In this document: piece by piece, positions 39,905-49,501 of the stretch
Numbering within the stretch: the first letter of the stretch is position 1
Layout of the letters: each line of letters starts with the position of its first letter
Assembly: GCA_900551115.1 (NCBI GenBank)
Contig: URUY01000019.1
Location: forward strand, 1-64,000
DNA from: an uncultured Lachnospiraceae bacterium
GTDB lineage: Bacteria > Bacillota > Clostridia > Lachnospirales > Lachnospiraceae
Direction of reading: 5' to 3'
DNA length: 64,000 bases
Translations under genes and position numbers: made by a program
Notes under the pieces: generated by a model
Database searches by the model: none
The model's input: only the letters and a program-made list of their open reading frames with translations
What the model was told of the DNA's origin: nothing

Positions 39905-42175
39905 TTATCTCAATTTCCAAATATCTCTGTTGTATTCGGCTATCGTTCTGTCAGAAGAGAAGAAGCCCGCTTTTGCAATATTCACAAGCATCATCTTTTT
40001 CCATTTACTTCTGTCCTCATAATCAGCAAACACTCTGTCTTTTGTTGCAATATAATCCTCTAAATCAAGCAGGGTCATAAACCAGTCCTTGTTCAGAAGT
40101 TCATTATAAAGCCTTTCCAGGTTTTCCTTATGTCCTGCAGCAAGAGCCTCCTTGCTGACAATGAAATCAACCGCCGCTTTAATTACCGGACTCTTTTCGT
40201 AGTAATCTCTGGAAACATAATCAGCCTTTGCATAATGTGCAATGACCTGCTCGGATTTTTCACCGAAAATATAAATATTGTCTTCGCCTACAAGGTCTCC
40301 GATTTCCACATTCGCGCCGTCTGAGGTTCCCAGTGTTACTGCACCGTTTAACATGAACTTCATATTTCCCGTTCCGGAAGCTTCTTTGGAAGCCAGGGAA
40401 ATCTGCTCTGAAATATCACAGGCCGGAATCAGCTTTTCAGCGTAGCTTACATTGTAGTTTTCTACCATGACCACCTTCATATAGGGGCTTACTTCCGGGT
40501 CCTTTGACACGATTTCCTGCATTACTAGAAGCAGGTGGATAATGTCCTGTGCAATTACATATGCAGGCGCTGCCTTTGCACCGAAAATAAAGGTGAGAGG
40601 TCTTACCGGCTTCTTGCCCGCCTTGATTTCCAGATACTTATGGATAATGTAAAGGGCGTTCATCTGCTGGCGCTTATACTCGTGAAGACGCTTAATCTGG
40701 ATATCGTAAACCGAATCCGGATTTAAAGCAATGCCTTCTTTTTCTGCAATATAATCTGCAAGCACCTGCTTTTTCTGCTTTTTAATACTCTCCATTTTAT
40801 TCAAGAATGCTTCATCATCAATAAATGCAAGCAGCTTTTCAAGCTCATCCGCATTCTTTTTATAACCGTCGCCGATTGCTTTTGTAATCAGCCCTGCCAG
40901 TTCGTGATTGCAGGATAACAGCCAGCGGCGGAAGGTAATGCCGTTCGTCTTATTATTGAATTTTTCCGGATAAATCTGATAGAAATGATTTAGCTCGGAC
41001 TCCTTTAATATTTCCGTATGGATAGCCGCTACGCCGTTTACGGAAAAACCGTAGTGGATATCGATGTGTGCCATGTGTACACGCCCGTTTTCATCAATAA
41101 TCTGTACTCTGGGATCCTCATATTTTGCTGCAACCCTTCTGTCCAGCTCCTTAATAATGGGAACAAGCTGAGGCACTACCTTTTTCAGATATTTTACAGG
41201 CCATTTTTCCAATGCTTCCGCTAAAATGGTATGGTTGGTGTACGCACAGGTACGGCTTACCACACGGATAGCCTCGGACATATTGAAATCCTCTTCCATA
41301 ATAAGGATACGGATTAATTCCGGAATCACCATGGTAGGATGGGTATCGTTAATCTGAATTACCGCATGGTCATACAGCTTATGCAAATCATATCCGTTTT
41401 CCTTCATTTCACGGATAATCAGCCTTGCACCATTGCTTACCATAAAGTACTGCTGATAAATACGGAGCAGATTGCCTGCCTCATCAGAATCATCCGGATA
41501 CAAAAACAGGGTCAGGTTCTTTTCAATATCTTCTTTATCAAAGCTGATACCGTCCTTTACAATGGACTCATCAACGGTCTCAATATCAAATAAATGCAGC
41601 TTATTTACGCCGTTTTCATAGCCAACCACATCAATATCATACAATCTGGAGGTCACAGTACGGTCACCGAACTCGATTTCAAAGGTAGTATCTGTCTTGT
41701 TCAGCCAGGACTGTGCTTCAATCCATTCATTTTTCTGTGCATCCTGCAGCTTATCCGTAAATACCTGTTTAAACAGACCCAAATGGTAATTTAAACCAAT
41801 ACCGTCACCGGGCAGTCCCAGTGTGGCAATAGAATCCAGAAAACATGCTGCCAGTCTTCCCAGACCGCCGTTTCCCAGTGAAGGTTCCGGTTCTGTTTCT
41901 TCTATCTCCGAAAGGGATTTTCCCTTTGTGGCAAGCAGTTCATTAATCTCATCATAGATACCGAGATTAATCAGGTTGTTGGACATCAGCTTGCCAATCA
42001 GAAACTCAGCGGAAATGTAATATACTTTTTTCTCACCCTTTATGGGTGCTGTTTCTCCGAGATATTCCTTTGTCAGATTAAGAAGACTGTAATACAGCTC
42101 CTCATTGCTGCATTGCGCAATGTCCTTTTCATAGTTTTTCTGTGTAAGTGCATTTAACTTCTGTTCCAGACTCAT
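39905..42175 (-). CDS. glgP: glycogen/maltodextrin phosphorylase
   Basis: A 756-aa GT35 phosphorylase that releases glucose 1-phosphate from alpha-1,4-glucans. Motifs: YYISAEFLIGK and EPSLGNGGLGRLAACFLDS early, and the pyridoxal-phosphate Lys at 606 in ASGTGNMKFMLNGAVTLGT. It is somewhat shorter than the 800-plus residue animal type, typical for clostridial maltodextrin phosphorylases. The LacI gene upstream on the same strand lies 32 bases away and likely controls it. Confidence 0.95.
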   Translation of the reverse strand: MSLEQKLNALTQKNYEKDIAQCSNEELYYSLLNLTKEYLGETAPIKGEKKVYYISAEFLIGKLMSNNLINLGIYDEINELLATKGKSLSEIEETEPEPSLGNGGLGRLAACFLDSIATLGLPGDGIGLNYHLGLFKQVFTDKLQDAQKNEWIEAQSWLNKTDTTFEIEFGDRTVTSRLYDIDVVGYENGVNKLHLFDIETVDESIVKDGISFDKEDIEKNLTLFLYPDDSDEAGNLLRIYQQYFMVSNGARLIIREMKENGYDLHKLYDHAVIQINDTHPTMVIPELIRILIMEEDFNMSEAIRVVSRTCAYTNHTILAEALEKWPVKYLKKVVPQLVPIIKELDRRVAAKYEDPRVQIIDENGRVHMAHIDIHYGFSVNGVAAIHTEILKESELNHFYQIYPEKFNNKTNGITFRRWLLSCNHELAGLITKAIGDGYKKNADELEKLLAFIDDEAFLNKMESIKKQKKQVLADYIAEKEGIALNPDSVYDIQIKRLHEYKRQQMNALYIIHKYLEIKAGKKPVRPLTFIFGAKAAPAYVIAQDIIHLLLVMQEIVSKDPEVSPYMKVVMVENYNVSYAEKLIPACDISEQISLASKEASGTGNMKFMLNGAVTLGTSDGANVEIGDLVGEDNIYIFGEKSEQVIAHYAKADYVSRDYYEKSPVIKAAVDFIVSKEALAAGHKENLERLYNELLNKDWFMTLLDLEDYIATKDRVFADYEDRSKWKKMMLVNIAKAGFFSSDRTIAEYNRDIWKLR

Positions 42176-42207
42176 TTTTTCTCTCCTTTTTCAGGGCTTT
42201 TGCTCCC

Positions 42208-43197
42208 CTAACATATTATATCCATGTACTGTAATCTCTCTATGCTATACGGTAAAACGACTTCCCTGCCTTTTTCTCCCTTCATAAGCCGGTTCAGCTC
42301 TTCTACCGCTTCAGCCGATACAAAACTGAAATTCTGTCTGATAGTGTTCATCTGTTTTCCTACATATCCCATCAGCATAATGCCGTCAAACCCGCAGACC
42401 GGACGGAAAATATCCATTTCCGTCAAAGCCTTCATTGCGCCGATAGCCATCAGGTCCGAGGCACAGACCACCGCGTCCTTGCCTGCCGCATATTTAAAGG
42501 TCAGCTTCCTTGCCATAAGCTCTGAGAACTCACCGCCCCTTATAAGCAGCTTAAGCTCCATGTCCTCGGCCAGCTTTTTCATCCCCAAAAGCCGTTCCCC
42601 GGTAACATAGCCGTTCTTTTTTCCGGCAATATACAGCACCCTTTTGCAGTTATTTTCCTGAATGGTCTTTTTTGCCACATCATACTGGGCCTGCTTATGG
42701 TTAATCCAGACCGTAGACGTTGTTTCATTTACCATGGGCGCATCCACCAGCACAATCTTAAAGGTCTTGCTTTTCACAAGCTGATGAAGAACCTTGTCTT
42801 CCTTACTCATGCCGTAAATCACGATTCCCGTAATATTCTGGGATTTGAAGTAAGCAATAATTTCCTCCAGTGACTTATCCTGTATCATGGAAAAAAATAC
42901 GGTAATCACATCCAGCCGCAGTTCCTTTGTTTTGTTTATGGCGCCTGACAGATACTGCATGTCAATCTCATCAATCGCCTGTGTCTTTGCTATCAGATTG
43001 ATAAGCAGTGCAACACGGCCCGACTGTTTGGAAGAAAGTGCCGCCGCTATGGTATTGGGCACGAAATTCAGCTCTGCAATGGAGGCGTTGACCTTCTTCT
43101 TAGTTTCCTCACTGATATTGGGATAATCATTTAAAACCTTGGAAACCGTAGAAATCGCAACGCCCGCATGCCTTGCAACATCTTTAATGGAAACCAT
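42208..43197 (-). CDS. LacI family regulator of the maltodextrin genes
   Basis: A 329-aa LacI protein; the ATG with GAAAGGAG upstream is used. The DNA-binding helix is VSIKDVARHAGVAISTVSKV, followed by hinge and sensor (YLSGAINKTKELRLD, VVCASDLMAIGAMKALTE). It is followed by glgP and then malQ, and its own promoter carries a GAAAACGTTTTC palindrome, so it likely autoregulates and represses glucan use until a maltose-type inducer is present. The inducer is inferred from context. Confidence 0.9.
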   Translation of the reverse strand: MVSIKDVARHAGVAISTVSKVLNDYPNISEETKKKVNASIAELNFVPNTIAAALSSKQSGRVALLINLIAKTQAIDEIDMQYLSGAINKTKELRLDVITVFFSMIQDKSLEEIIAYFKSQNITGIVIYGMSKEDKVLHQLVKSKTFKIVLVDAPMVNETTSTVWINHKQAQYDVAKKTIQENNCKRVLYIAGKKNGYVTGERLLGMKKLAEDMELKLLIRGGEFSELMARKLTFKYAAGKDAVVCASDLMAIGAMKALTEMDIFRPVCGFDGIMLMGYVGKQMNTIRQNFSFVSAEAVEELNRLMKGEKGREVVLPYSIERLQYMDIIC

Positions 43198-43211
43198 GTA
43201 TGCTCCTTTCG

Positions 43212-43223
43212 GAAAACGTTTTC
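43212..43223. promoter_or_regulatory. LacI/CcpA-type operator
   Basis: GAAAACGTTTTC, a perfect palindrome centred on AACGTT, lies eight bases after the -10 box. It fits a LacI-family operator; CcpA could also bind such a site. Confidence 0.75.
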
Positions 43224-43230
43224 TAATACG

Positions 43231-43259
43231 ATTATAAAAAACGCCTGACAGGTTGTCAA
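43231..43259 (-). promoter_or_regulatory. perfect-consensus promoter of the lacI-glgP unit
   Basis: TTGACA-17-TATAAT on the minus strand with an operator just downstream. A perfect promoter under a repressor predicts a strong on/off response. Confidence 0.85.
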
Positions 43260-43349
43260 GCATTTTTTCGTATTTTTTCGTAAAATTGTATTTTTTATAA
43301 TTTTGGAGTTTTTTCCGGGAATTTATATGAAAAGCCAAAACCTGCTCTT

Positions 43350-44582
43350 CTATCTTTTCACCAGATGCTTCGGCGTACCGTTCTCATAAATGGGAAAAAG
43401 CTCTCCCTGAATAAGAGGCCTTGCATATGCCACATATTCTTCCTTCACGCCGCATCCGTCCTCGCTTATCCAATCCATGGGCACTTTTCTCTCTATATTG
43501 GCTATGGCATGGATATCATAAAGCCCTGTTTTGCAGCAATAGGTTTCTCCCGGTTCCCGTAGCAGCGTCACCATCATGCCGGTACTTCCTTCTGCTGCAG
43601 CTTTTACCGCTGCCTCGCCCGCCTGACAGGCTTCCTCTATATCAGTCAGGGAAGCTATATGAGAGGCTGCCCGCTGCAAGGTGGAAAACTCCACTGCTCT
43701 TGCCTTATAGCCCAATTTTTCCTGTATCAGTCCGGCCAGGTACACACCACAGCCTGAAAGCTGCTTATGACCGAATACATCAGTTTTGTCATTACCGCTC
43801 CCGTCCAGCTCACATACAAATCTGCCGTTTGCCAAATGGATTCCTTCGGAAACCGCAATCACCACCGACTTCTGCTTCTGTGCCAGCTCCCACACCTTCC
43901 GTAAAAAAGCGTCCACATCAAAATCCCTCTCGGGAAGGTAAATCGCATCCACGCCTTCACAGGAAGCATCCTTTGCCAGTGCTGCAGCCGCTGTCAGCCA
44001 GCCCGCATGCCTGCCCATAATCTCCACCAGCAGTATGGCCGTCCTGTAATCCCCGTAGGCCGCATTGTCCCTGATAATCTCCTTCAGTGAGGTCGCAATA
44101 TACTTCGCCGCCGAACCGTAGCCCGGGCAATGGTCAGTAAGCGGCAGATCATTGTCAATGGTTTTAGGCACACCGATAAACCGCTTGTCCTTGCCTGTAA
44201 GCTTTGCATAATCAGACAGCATCTTTACCGTATCCATGGAATCATTGCCGCCGATATAAAACAGGCAGGAAATGTCATACTTATCCATCATGGCAAAAAT
44301 TTTCTCATAAATTTCTTCGTGACCGGCAATCACCGGCAGCTTGAAACGGCAGGAACCCAAAAACGCAGACGGCGTCCTCTTAAGCAGTTCTATGCCATCC
44401 TCTCCTGCAAGATACTCTTCCAAGTCAAGAATCCTGTCCTCTAAGAACCCCTGGATTCCGTATTCCATGCCATATACCTTTTGTGCGCCGGCTCTTTTTG
44501 CGGCAGCATATACCCCCGCAACAGAAGCATTGATAACCGCAGTCGGTCCTCCCGACTGTCCCACAATTACATTTCCAAGCAT
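43350..44582 (-). CDS. pyrophosphate-type 6-phosphofructokinase
   Basis: A 410-aa phosphofructokinase. The ATG with GTGAGGATT upstream is used. NVIVGQSGGPTAVINAS opens it; the phosphate-donor site reads GGND at residues 111-114 (ATP enzymes read GGDG) and PKTIDNDLPLTDHCPGYGSA has Lys where ATP enzymes have Gly. Both point to PPi as donor, allowing a reversible, ATP-saving step. MGRHAGWLTA and EGIHLANG follow. It starts four bases before the stop of the YfhO-like gene, whose frame ends upstream on the same strand. Confidence 0.92.
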   Translation of the reverse strand: MLGNVIVGQSGGPTAVINASVAGVYAAAKRAGAQKVYGMEYGIQGFLEDRILDLEEYLAGEDGIELLKRTPSAFLGSCRFKLPVIAGHEEIYEKIFAMMDKYDISCLFYIGGNDSMDTVKMLSDYAKLTGKDKRFIGVPKTIDNDLPLTDHCPGYGSAAKYIATSLKEIIRDNAAYGDYRTAILLVEIMGRHAGWLTAAAALAKDASCEGVDAIYLPERDFDVDAFLRKVWELAQKQKSVVIAVSEGIHLANGRFVCELDGSGNDKTDVFGHKQLSGCGVYLAGLIQEKLGYKARAVEFSTLQRAASHIASLTDIEEACQAGEAAVKAAAEGSTGMMVTLLREPGETYCCKTGLYDIHAIANIERKVPMDWISEDGCGVKEEYVAYARPLIQGELFPIYENGTPKHLVKR

Positions 44583-44583
44583 T

Positions 44584-47256
44584 TTAATCCTCACTTTCCG
44601 GTTCTTCCAGACTTTTTTCTTCCGCCGCGATTTCCGGTTCTTCCAGATTTTCTTTTTCCGCCGCGATTTCCGGTTCTTCTAGACTTTCTTTTTCCGCCGC
44701 GATTTCCGGTTCTTCCAGACTTTCTTTTTTTCTCCTGCCGTATATCAGAATAAAAAGCACTGTCCCTACTATGCTGAGCATCAGTCCAAGGCCTGTCCCA
44801 TGTATGGAATAGCGCATGGAAACCGTATGCTTTCCCGATGTCACCGGTACTGCAATCATGGTATCGGCAAACATTTCATATTCGGTTTCTTTTCCGTCTA
44901 TAAAAATCTCCCAGCCCGGTTCATAGGGAACCGACATAACCAGATAACCGTCATTTGCTGCCGTTACTGTCCCCTCCAGACTGTCCGCCGTATAAGCTGT
45001 AGTTAAGAAAGGCTCTTTTCCCAGTACCGCAATGGCTTCTTTTAACGTATCCGGCGACAGCCTGTACATTCTGACCGTCAAAGCTTCTGACTCATCCGCC
45101 GTAATCGTAAACTCCTCTCCGGCAGCAAACCATCCCAAATCCAGCAGCTTTCCTTTTCCCACATCCGAAAAAGTCTGCGTTTCTTCTCCCTGCGCAAGAA
45201 CAAGATCGCCCTCCGGATTGCCAAACACCACTCCGTACAGATGTCCGTCCTCCAAAACCCTGACAGTTATCTGATTGCCTTCCGTTTCTGTTTCCTCTGC
45301 ATTCATATTGGCAAACAGCGTATCTTGAATGCCAAGCTTCCGAATAAGATTGTTTTGGGTAACAATGGGATTTCCCGTACCCTTCGTTATTTCCTCTGCA
45401 AGCTTTGTCATCAGCTCCTCTGACATCACAAAGCCTACAGGTAATGTCAGCTTATTTCGGTACAAATACTTTTTGCCATGCTGTGCCACAAACTCATACA
45501 GCTCCGTGTCCTGCTGCTCCTCCTCCGAAAAGGTGTACCGTACTCCTAATAACGCGCCGGTAAGCGGTGTAGAACCGCTGTAATAGTAGGAAACCTTACT
45601 GCCTCCCATACCCAGCTTGTCATAATAATCCTCTACCCTGCCGTTTATTGTGGAGGAAAAAACAGAGGCTGACGGATATCCTGTCAGCGTTCCGTCATTC
45701 TTCGTCATCTGGGAAAGGCTTTCAAAACGGTAGAAGACGTCGCTTTCCTCTTTTGCAAGCGTCAAAAGCGCCTCATAATCGGCCTTGTTATTCATATAAT
45801 AGCCTCTTTGCACAGGCCTTACACTGGTATGGGCCATATTCAGCCCCGCTTCTGCCGTAACCAAAACCAATACTGCCCATTTTCCATAAACAGCTAATCT
45901 GCGCAAAGCCATCGGCTTCTTATGCTTTTTCCAGATAGTCTGCCGAAAAAGAACTGCCATAATCAGATATCCTGCCAAAAAGAGCCAGGTACATGTCATG
46001 ACTCCGATGGTCAATCCGTCTGTCGTCACAAAAATACCGCATGCTGTCACCAAAAGCAACCCGCTTACCACACCGGCCACCCTGTTCCATATACCGTTTT
46101 CCCCATCCCTGTACACTGCTTCAAAGCACATGGTAAGAATTACAAATATATACAAAAAGGACTGCCTTGCAGGAAGCGAATCAGGATAATTTAATCCATG
46201 CCATATAAAATTAAGAATATTGACCGAGAAACCAAGCAGCATAAAGGTCAGCAGAAGAAGCCGCCCTATTTTCTGCCTTAAAGGAATCCTTTTATGGAAA
46301 ATATATACCGGAACCAAAATAAATGCCAGTACACCGCAGTAAATATTCGGCCAATGATCAAGTCCTCTTTCCGTAGGCAGCATGGCGGCGTGTCTTGCCA
46401 GCATCTCTAACCCGTTAAAATACACCTCTATTTTTTTAGGGAAGCTGATATCATGAAAATCCGTTACATGCATGGCATTCATAACAGGTACTAATAACAC
46501 CCCTGCCATTGCACCCGCAAGCAGAGAAGATACCGTAAAATGCAGCACAGCCCGGATTTTTATCCGCCAGGACAGACCGTTTGTAAAAAGCTGCATCAGA
46601 AAATACAGCACTAAAAAAATGCACAGCATAATGGACAGATAATAATTTGTAAAAATAGAGGCTGTCAGTGTCAGACAGTATAACCGGCATCTGCCCTTTT
46701 TTACTAATTCCTCCAGTCCCAGTATGACAAGAGGTGCAAGCCACAAAACATCCAGCCACATATGGTTCCAGTTGTATGCCGCAACAAATCCTGACATGGC
46801 ATAAAATACCGAAAACCACAGGATTCTTAAGTCCTTCGTCTGAAACCTTTTGCTAAGATAATAGGAAAATGTCAGACCGCATAAACCGATTTTTAATACA
46901 ATAAAATAGGTCATGAATTCAATCAGAAGATTTTCCGGAAAAAGAAAAGCCAGCCAATTAAACGGGCTTGCCAGATAATAGGAATAAACTGCAACAAAAT
47001 TAGACCCCAGCCCTGTATACCATGAAAATGCCATACTTTCGCCTTCATGCAGTTTTCTCCAGAATTCTGTTAAAAAGGGAACATACTGATGATACATATC
47101 AGAAAACATGAAGCTATTGTTACCAAAAGGAAAAATGCCTCTCGCAACAAAAATCCAAAGCATCCCAAGAACCGGAATGCAGAAAGACAGCAGATAAATA
47201 TTCTTAATTTTTTTGGTGAAAATCTTCATACGGATATTTACTCTCCCGCCAACCAC
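44584..47256 (-). CDS. YfhO-family polytopic membrane protein
   Basis: An 890-aa membrane protein with about 11-13 helices in the first 480 residues (GNNSFMFSDMYHQYVPFL, TGLGSNFVAVYSYYLASPFN), a large outer domain of about 320 residues, a final membrane helix (LGLMLSIVGTVLFILIYG) and an acidic tail of tandem repeats. YfhO-type proteins resemble GT-C glycosyltransferases and help modify teichoic acids or cell-surface glycans. The NSFMFSDMYHQ loop is the family-specific region. It is followed by the phosphofructokinase gene on the same strand. Confidence 0.88.
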   Translation of the reverse strand: MVGGRVNIRMKIFTKKIKNIYLLSFCIPVLGMLWIFVARGIFPFGNNSFMFSDMYHQYVPFLTEFWRKLHEGESMAFSWYTGLGSNFVAVYSYYLASPFNWLAFLFPENLLIEFMTYFIVLKIGLCGLTFSYYLSKRFQTKDLRILWFSVFYAMSGFVAAYNWNHMWLDVLWLAPLVILGLEELVKKGRCRLYCLTLTASIFTNYYLSIMLCIFLVLYFLMQLFTNGLSWRIKIRAVLHFTVSSLLAGAMAGVLLVPVMNAMHVTDFHDISFPKKIEVYFNGLEMLARHAAMLPTERGLDHWPNIYCGVLAFILVPVYIFHKRIPLRQKIGRLLLLTFMLLGFSVNILNFIWHGLNYPDSLPARQSFLYIFVILTMCFEAVYRDGENGIWNRVAGVVSGLLLVTACGIFVTTDGLTIGVMTCTWLFLAGYLIMAVLFRQTIWKKHKKPMALRRLAVYGKWAVLVLVTAEAGLNMAHTSVRPVQRGYYMNNKADYEALLTLAKEESDVFYRFESLSQMTKNDGTLTGYPSASVFSSTINGRVEDYYDKLGMGGSKVSYYYSGSTPLTGALLGVRYTFSEEEQQDTELYEFVAQHGKKYLYRNKLTLPVGFVMSEELMTKLAEEITKGTGNPIVTQNNLIRKLGIQDTLFANMNAEETETEGNQITVRVLEDGHLYGVVFGNPEGDLVLAQGEETQTFSDVGKGKLLDLGWFAAGEEFTITADESEALTVRMYRLSPDTLKEAIAVLGKEPFLTTAYTADSLEGTVTAANDGYLVMSVPYEPGWEIFIDGKETEYEMFADTMIAVPVTSGKHTVSMRYSIHGTGLGLMLSIVGTVLFILIYGRRKKESLEEPEIAAEKESLEEPEIAAEKENLEEPEIAAEEKSLEEPESED
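44593..44728 (-). repeat. 36-bp tandem repeats at the YfhO-like C-terminus
   Basis: Units KESLEEPEIAAE, KESLEEPEIAAE and KENLEEPEIAAE are followed by a partial EKSLEEPE. The spacing of 36 bases is exact and the DNA copies are nearly identical, pointing to recent expansion. Confidence 0.9.
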
Positions 47257-47306
47257 TATATTGCATCATACAGGGTGTGTACTTTTAAAACCAACGTATA
47301 TAAAAA

Positions 47307-47388
47307 TGCGGTTAGTGGGACTTGAACCCACACGCCTCTCGGCATAAGAACCTAAATCTTACATGTCTGCCAATTCCATCATAACCGC
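47307..47388 (-). tRNA. tRNA-Leu (anticodon TAG)
   Basis: Type II tRNA with an extra arm. Acceptor GCGGTTA/TAACCGC, anticodon stem TAAGA/TCTTA with loop TTTAGGT, T-loop TTCAAGT and discriminator A. Reads CUA and other CUN codons. Confidence 0.94.
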
Positions 47389-47421
47389 ATCAATAACGCT
47401 TTGCTAAAAGCGTACTTTAAC

Positions 47422-47451
47422 AGTATACCCTTACGGTAAAGATTTTGTCAA
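47422..47451 (-). promoter_or_regulatory. promoter of tRNA-Leu
   Basis: TTGACA-18-TATACT on the minus strand; the -35 box lies inside the last codons of the MATE gene. Confidence 0.75.
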
Positions 47452-48819
47452 CCCGATATGCCGGATGATTTTCTTATAAAGCCTATGCAGGAAATAGCAG
47501 CTCATAACAACGGATACAACCTCTGCAAGGGGAAATGCCCACCAGATATTAACAGCTTTTCCCGTCAGGGAAAAAAGATAAGCAGCGGGAAGCAATACCA
47601 CAAGCTGTCTGGCAATTGACACAATCATACTGTAAACACCGTTTCCAAGCGCCTGAAATACGCTTCCTACCACAATACAGAAGCCTGCAAAAACAAAGCT
47701 TAAGCAAATGATGCGGAGTGCCGGCACGCCTACCGCCAAAAGCTCCGGCGTTGCATTAAACAGCATAAGAAGCTGCGCAGGGAATATTTCCATGACAAGC
47801 AGTCCCAAAAACATAATAGACACTGCATACATAATGCTCAGTTTCATAGTCTTTACAACGCGTTCCTTGCTTCCTGCTCCAAAATTGTAAGCAATGATAG
47901 GAACCATACCGTTATTCAGACCGAATACCGGCATAAACACAAAGCTCTGCAGTTTGAAATACAGACCAAATACGGTCTGTGCCACGCCGTAAGCATTCAA
48001 AATCAGATTCATGCCATAGGTCATAACCGAGCCTATTGCCTGCATGACAATAGACGGCGCACCAACCGCATATATCTGCCTGATTACGAATAAATCCGGT
48101 TTAAAGCCCTTTATATTCAATTTTACTTCATGATTGAATTTAAAATGGAATACAATCGCCACAATTGCTCCTACAATCTGTCCCGTTACAGTTGCTATTG
48201 CTGCTCCTGCAGCCTCCATTCTGGGAAATCCGAAAAGTCCAAAAATCATAATCGGATCTAAAATAATATTAATGACGGCTCCGATTCCCTGCGTAATCAT
48301 TGTATAAAAGGTTTTTCCTGTTGACTGAAGCAGTCTTTCAAAAATAACCTGGATAAATAAACCGAATGAGCAGGTGGTACAGATAGTCAGATAGGAAACG
48401 CCGTATGCTTTTACCTCCGGCACATCTGTCTGACTCGCCATAAACGGCTCTACAACCGTAAAACCTATCAGAAGGAAGAGCAGGTAACAGAGAATCACCA
48501 CAAACACACCGTTATCCGCTGTTTTATTCACCCTTTTGTAGTCTTTTTCCCCAAGCGCCCTTGACAGCAGTGCATTGACACCTACGGAAGTACCAACACC
48601 TATAGCAATCATAAGACTCTGAATGGGAAATGCCAGTGACACGGCACGCACCGCATATTCATCCACCTGTGCCACAAAAATACTGTCTACAATATTATAA
48701 AGCGCCTGCACCAGCATAGAAATCATCATCGGTACAGACATACTGATAAGCAGCCTGTTGACCGGCATGGTTCCCATTTTATTTTCCGTTGTATCTTTAA
48801 GTATCTCTTTTGTCGCCAT
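47431..48819 (-). CDS. MATE family efflux transporter
   Basis: A 462-aa transporter with 12 predicted membrane helices. The ATG with GGAAAGGAAT is used. The MATE repeat is visible in each half: LLISMSVPMMISMLVQALYN and VDSIFVAQVDEYAVRAVSLA in the first, GAPSIVMQAIGSVMTYGMNL and FGLNNGMVPIIAYNFGAGS in the second. Members expel cationic drugs or metabolites in exchange for Na+ or H+. It follows the tRNA operon at close distance with no clear terminator between them, so some read-through is possible. Confidence 0.92.
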   Translation of the reverse strand: MATKEILKDTTENKMGTMPVNRLLISMSVPMMISMLVQALYNIVDSIFVAQVDEYAVRAVSLAFPIQSLMIAIGVGTSVGVNALLSRALGEKDYKRVNKTADNGVFVVILCYLLFLLIGFTVVEPFMASQTDVPEVKAYGVSYLTICTTCSFGLFIQVIFERLLQSTGKTFYTMITQGIGAVINIILDPIMIFGLFGFPRMEAAGAAIATVTGQIVGAIVAIVFHFKFNHEVKLNIKGFKPDLFVIRQIYAVGAPSIVMQAIGSVMTYGMNLILNAYGVAQTVFGLYFKLQSFVFMPVFGLNNGMVPIIAYNFGAGSKERVVKTMKLSIMYAVSIMFLGLLVMEIFPAQLLMLFNATPELLAVGVPALRIICLSFVFAGFCIVVGSVFQALGNGVYSMIVSIARQLVVLLPAAYLFSLTGKAVNIWWAFPLAEVVSVVMSCYFLHRLYKKIIRHIGLTKSLP

Positions 48820-48874
48820 AATTATTCCTTTCCTGCAAAGCAAAAAAATAAGACCTGCTGGCCTTTTACCTTTT

Positions 48875-49016
48875 AAGTGAAACACGGTGGACTCGAAACC
48901 CGGTGGGACGAATCAACCTTATTAATCGTTCTAGTGAAGCACGGGGGATTCTGAACCCAGGGGGTTCGAATCAATTTCATTTTGATTCTAGTGAAGCACG
49001 GGGGATTCGAACCCCC
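48875..49016 (-). repeat. 57-bp tandem copies of the tRNA-Lys 3' end
   Basis: The TAGTGAAGCACGGGGGATTC block (the 3' acceptor and T-arm of tRNA-Lys) recurs at exactly 57-base steps: 48989, 48932 and 48875. Copies 2 and 3 are degenerate and end in a short GAATCAA/TTGATTC hairpin. They have no cloverleaf. Confidence 0.85.
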
Positions 49017-49064
49017 GACAACCTGATTAAAAGTCAGGTGCTCTACCGACTGAGCTAGTGCTCC
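48992..49064 (-). tRNA. tRNA-Lys (anticodon TTT)
   Basis: Acceptor GGAGCAC/GTGCTTC with a G-U pair, D-stem GCTC/GAGC, anticodon loop CTTTTAA, T-loop TTCGAAT, discriminator A. Last of four tRNAs in a cluster. Confidence 0.95.
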
Positions 49065-49074
49065 AAACCTCAAA

Positions 49075-49146
49075 CTGGGCTAGCTGGATTCGAACCAGCG
49101 AATGCAGGAGTCAAAGTCCTGTGCCTTACCGCTTGGCGATAGCCCA
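49075..49146 (-). tRNA. tRNA-Gln (anticodon TTG)
   Basis: Acceptor TGGGCTA/TAGCCCA, anticodon loop CTTTGAC, T-loop TTCGAAT, discriminator G. Third gene of the cluster. Confidence 0.94.
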
Positions 49147-49192
49147 TTATATGGCGCCAACCTAAGTTCTCACTGCATCCAAAAACAATGAG

Positions 49193-49267
49193 GGTGGATA
49201 AAGGGATTCGAACCCTTGGCCTCCAGAGCCACAATCTGGCGCGCTAACCAACTGCGCTATACCCACC
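49193..49267 (-). tRNA. tRNA-His (anticodon GTG)
   Basis: Includes the extra G-1 paired with C73, as required for tRNA-His. Anticodon stem CCAGA/TCTGG with loop TTGTGGC. Second gene of the cluster. Confidence 0.94.
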
Positions 49268-49293
49268 ATATATGGGATACAGCATATCCCAAA

Positions 49294-49367
<74 letters not shown>

Positions 49368-49395
49368 ACGTAGTGCAATCGCACTGACGAATGAT

Positions 49396-49424
49396 ATTGT
49401 ATCGTATCACGGTGCGATTGTCAA
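49396..49424 (-). promoter_or_regulatory. promoter of the Arg-His-Gln-Lys tRNA operon
   Basis: TTGACA-17-TACAAT on the minus strand, about 30 bases before tRNA-Arg. Confidence 0.83.
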
Positions 49425-49501
49425 CACTATTTTCACAATTATTCCCTATTTTTTATTCCTGTTTTGGTTCCCTGTTTTAAATTCCTGCCGCTGCCAAATA
49501 G

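Noticed and set aside
48873..49073. Open frame across the tRNA-Lys repeats
   Set aside because: It is created by the repeated tRNA 3' end and overlaps the functional tRNA.
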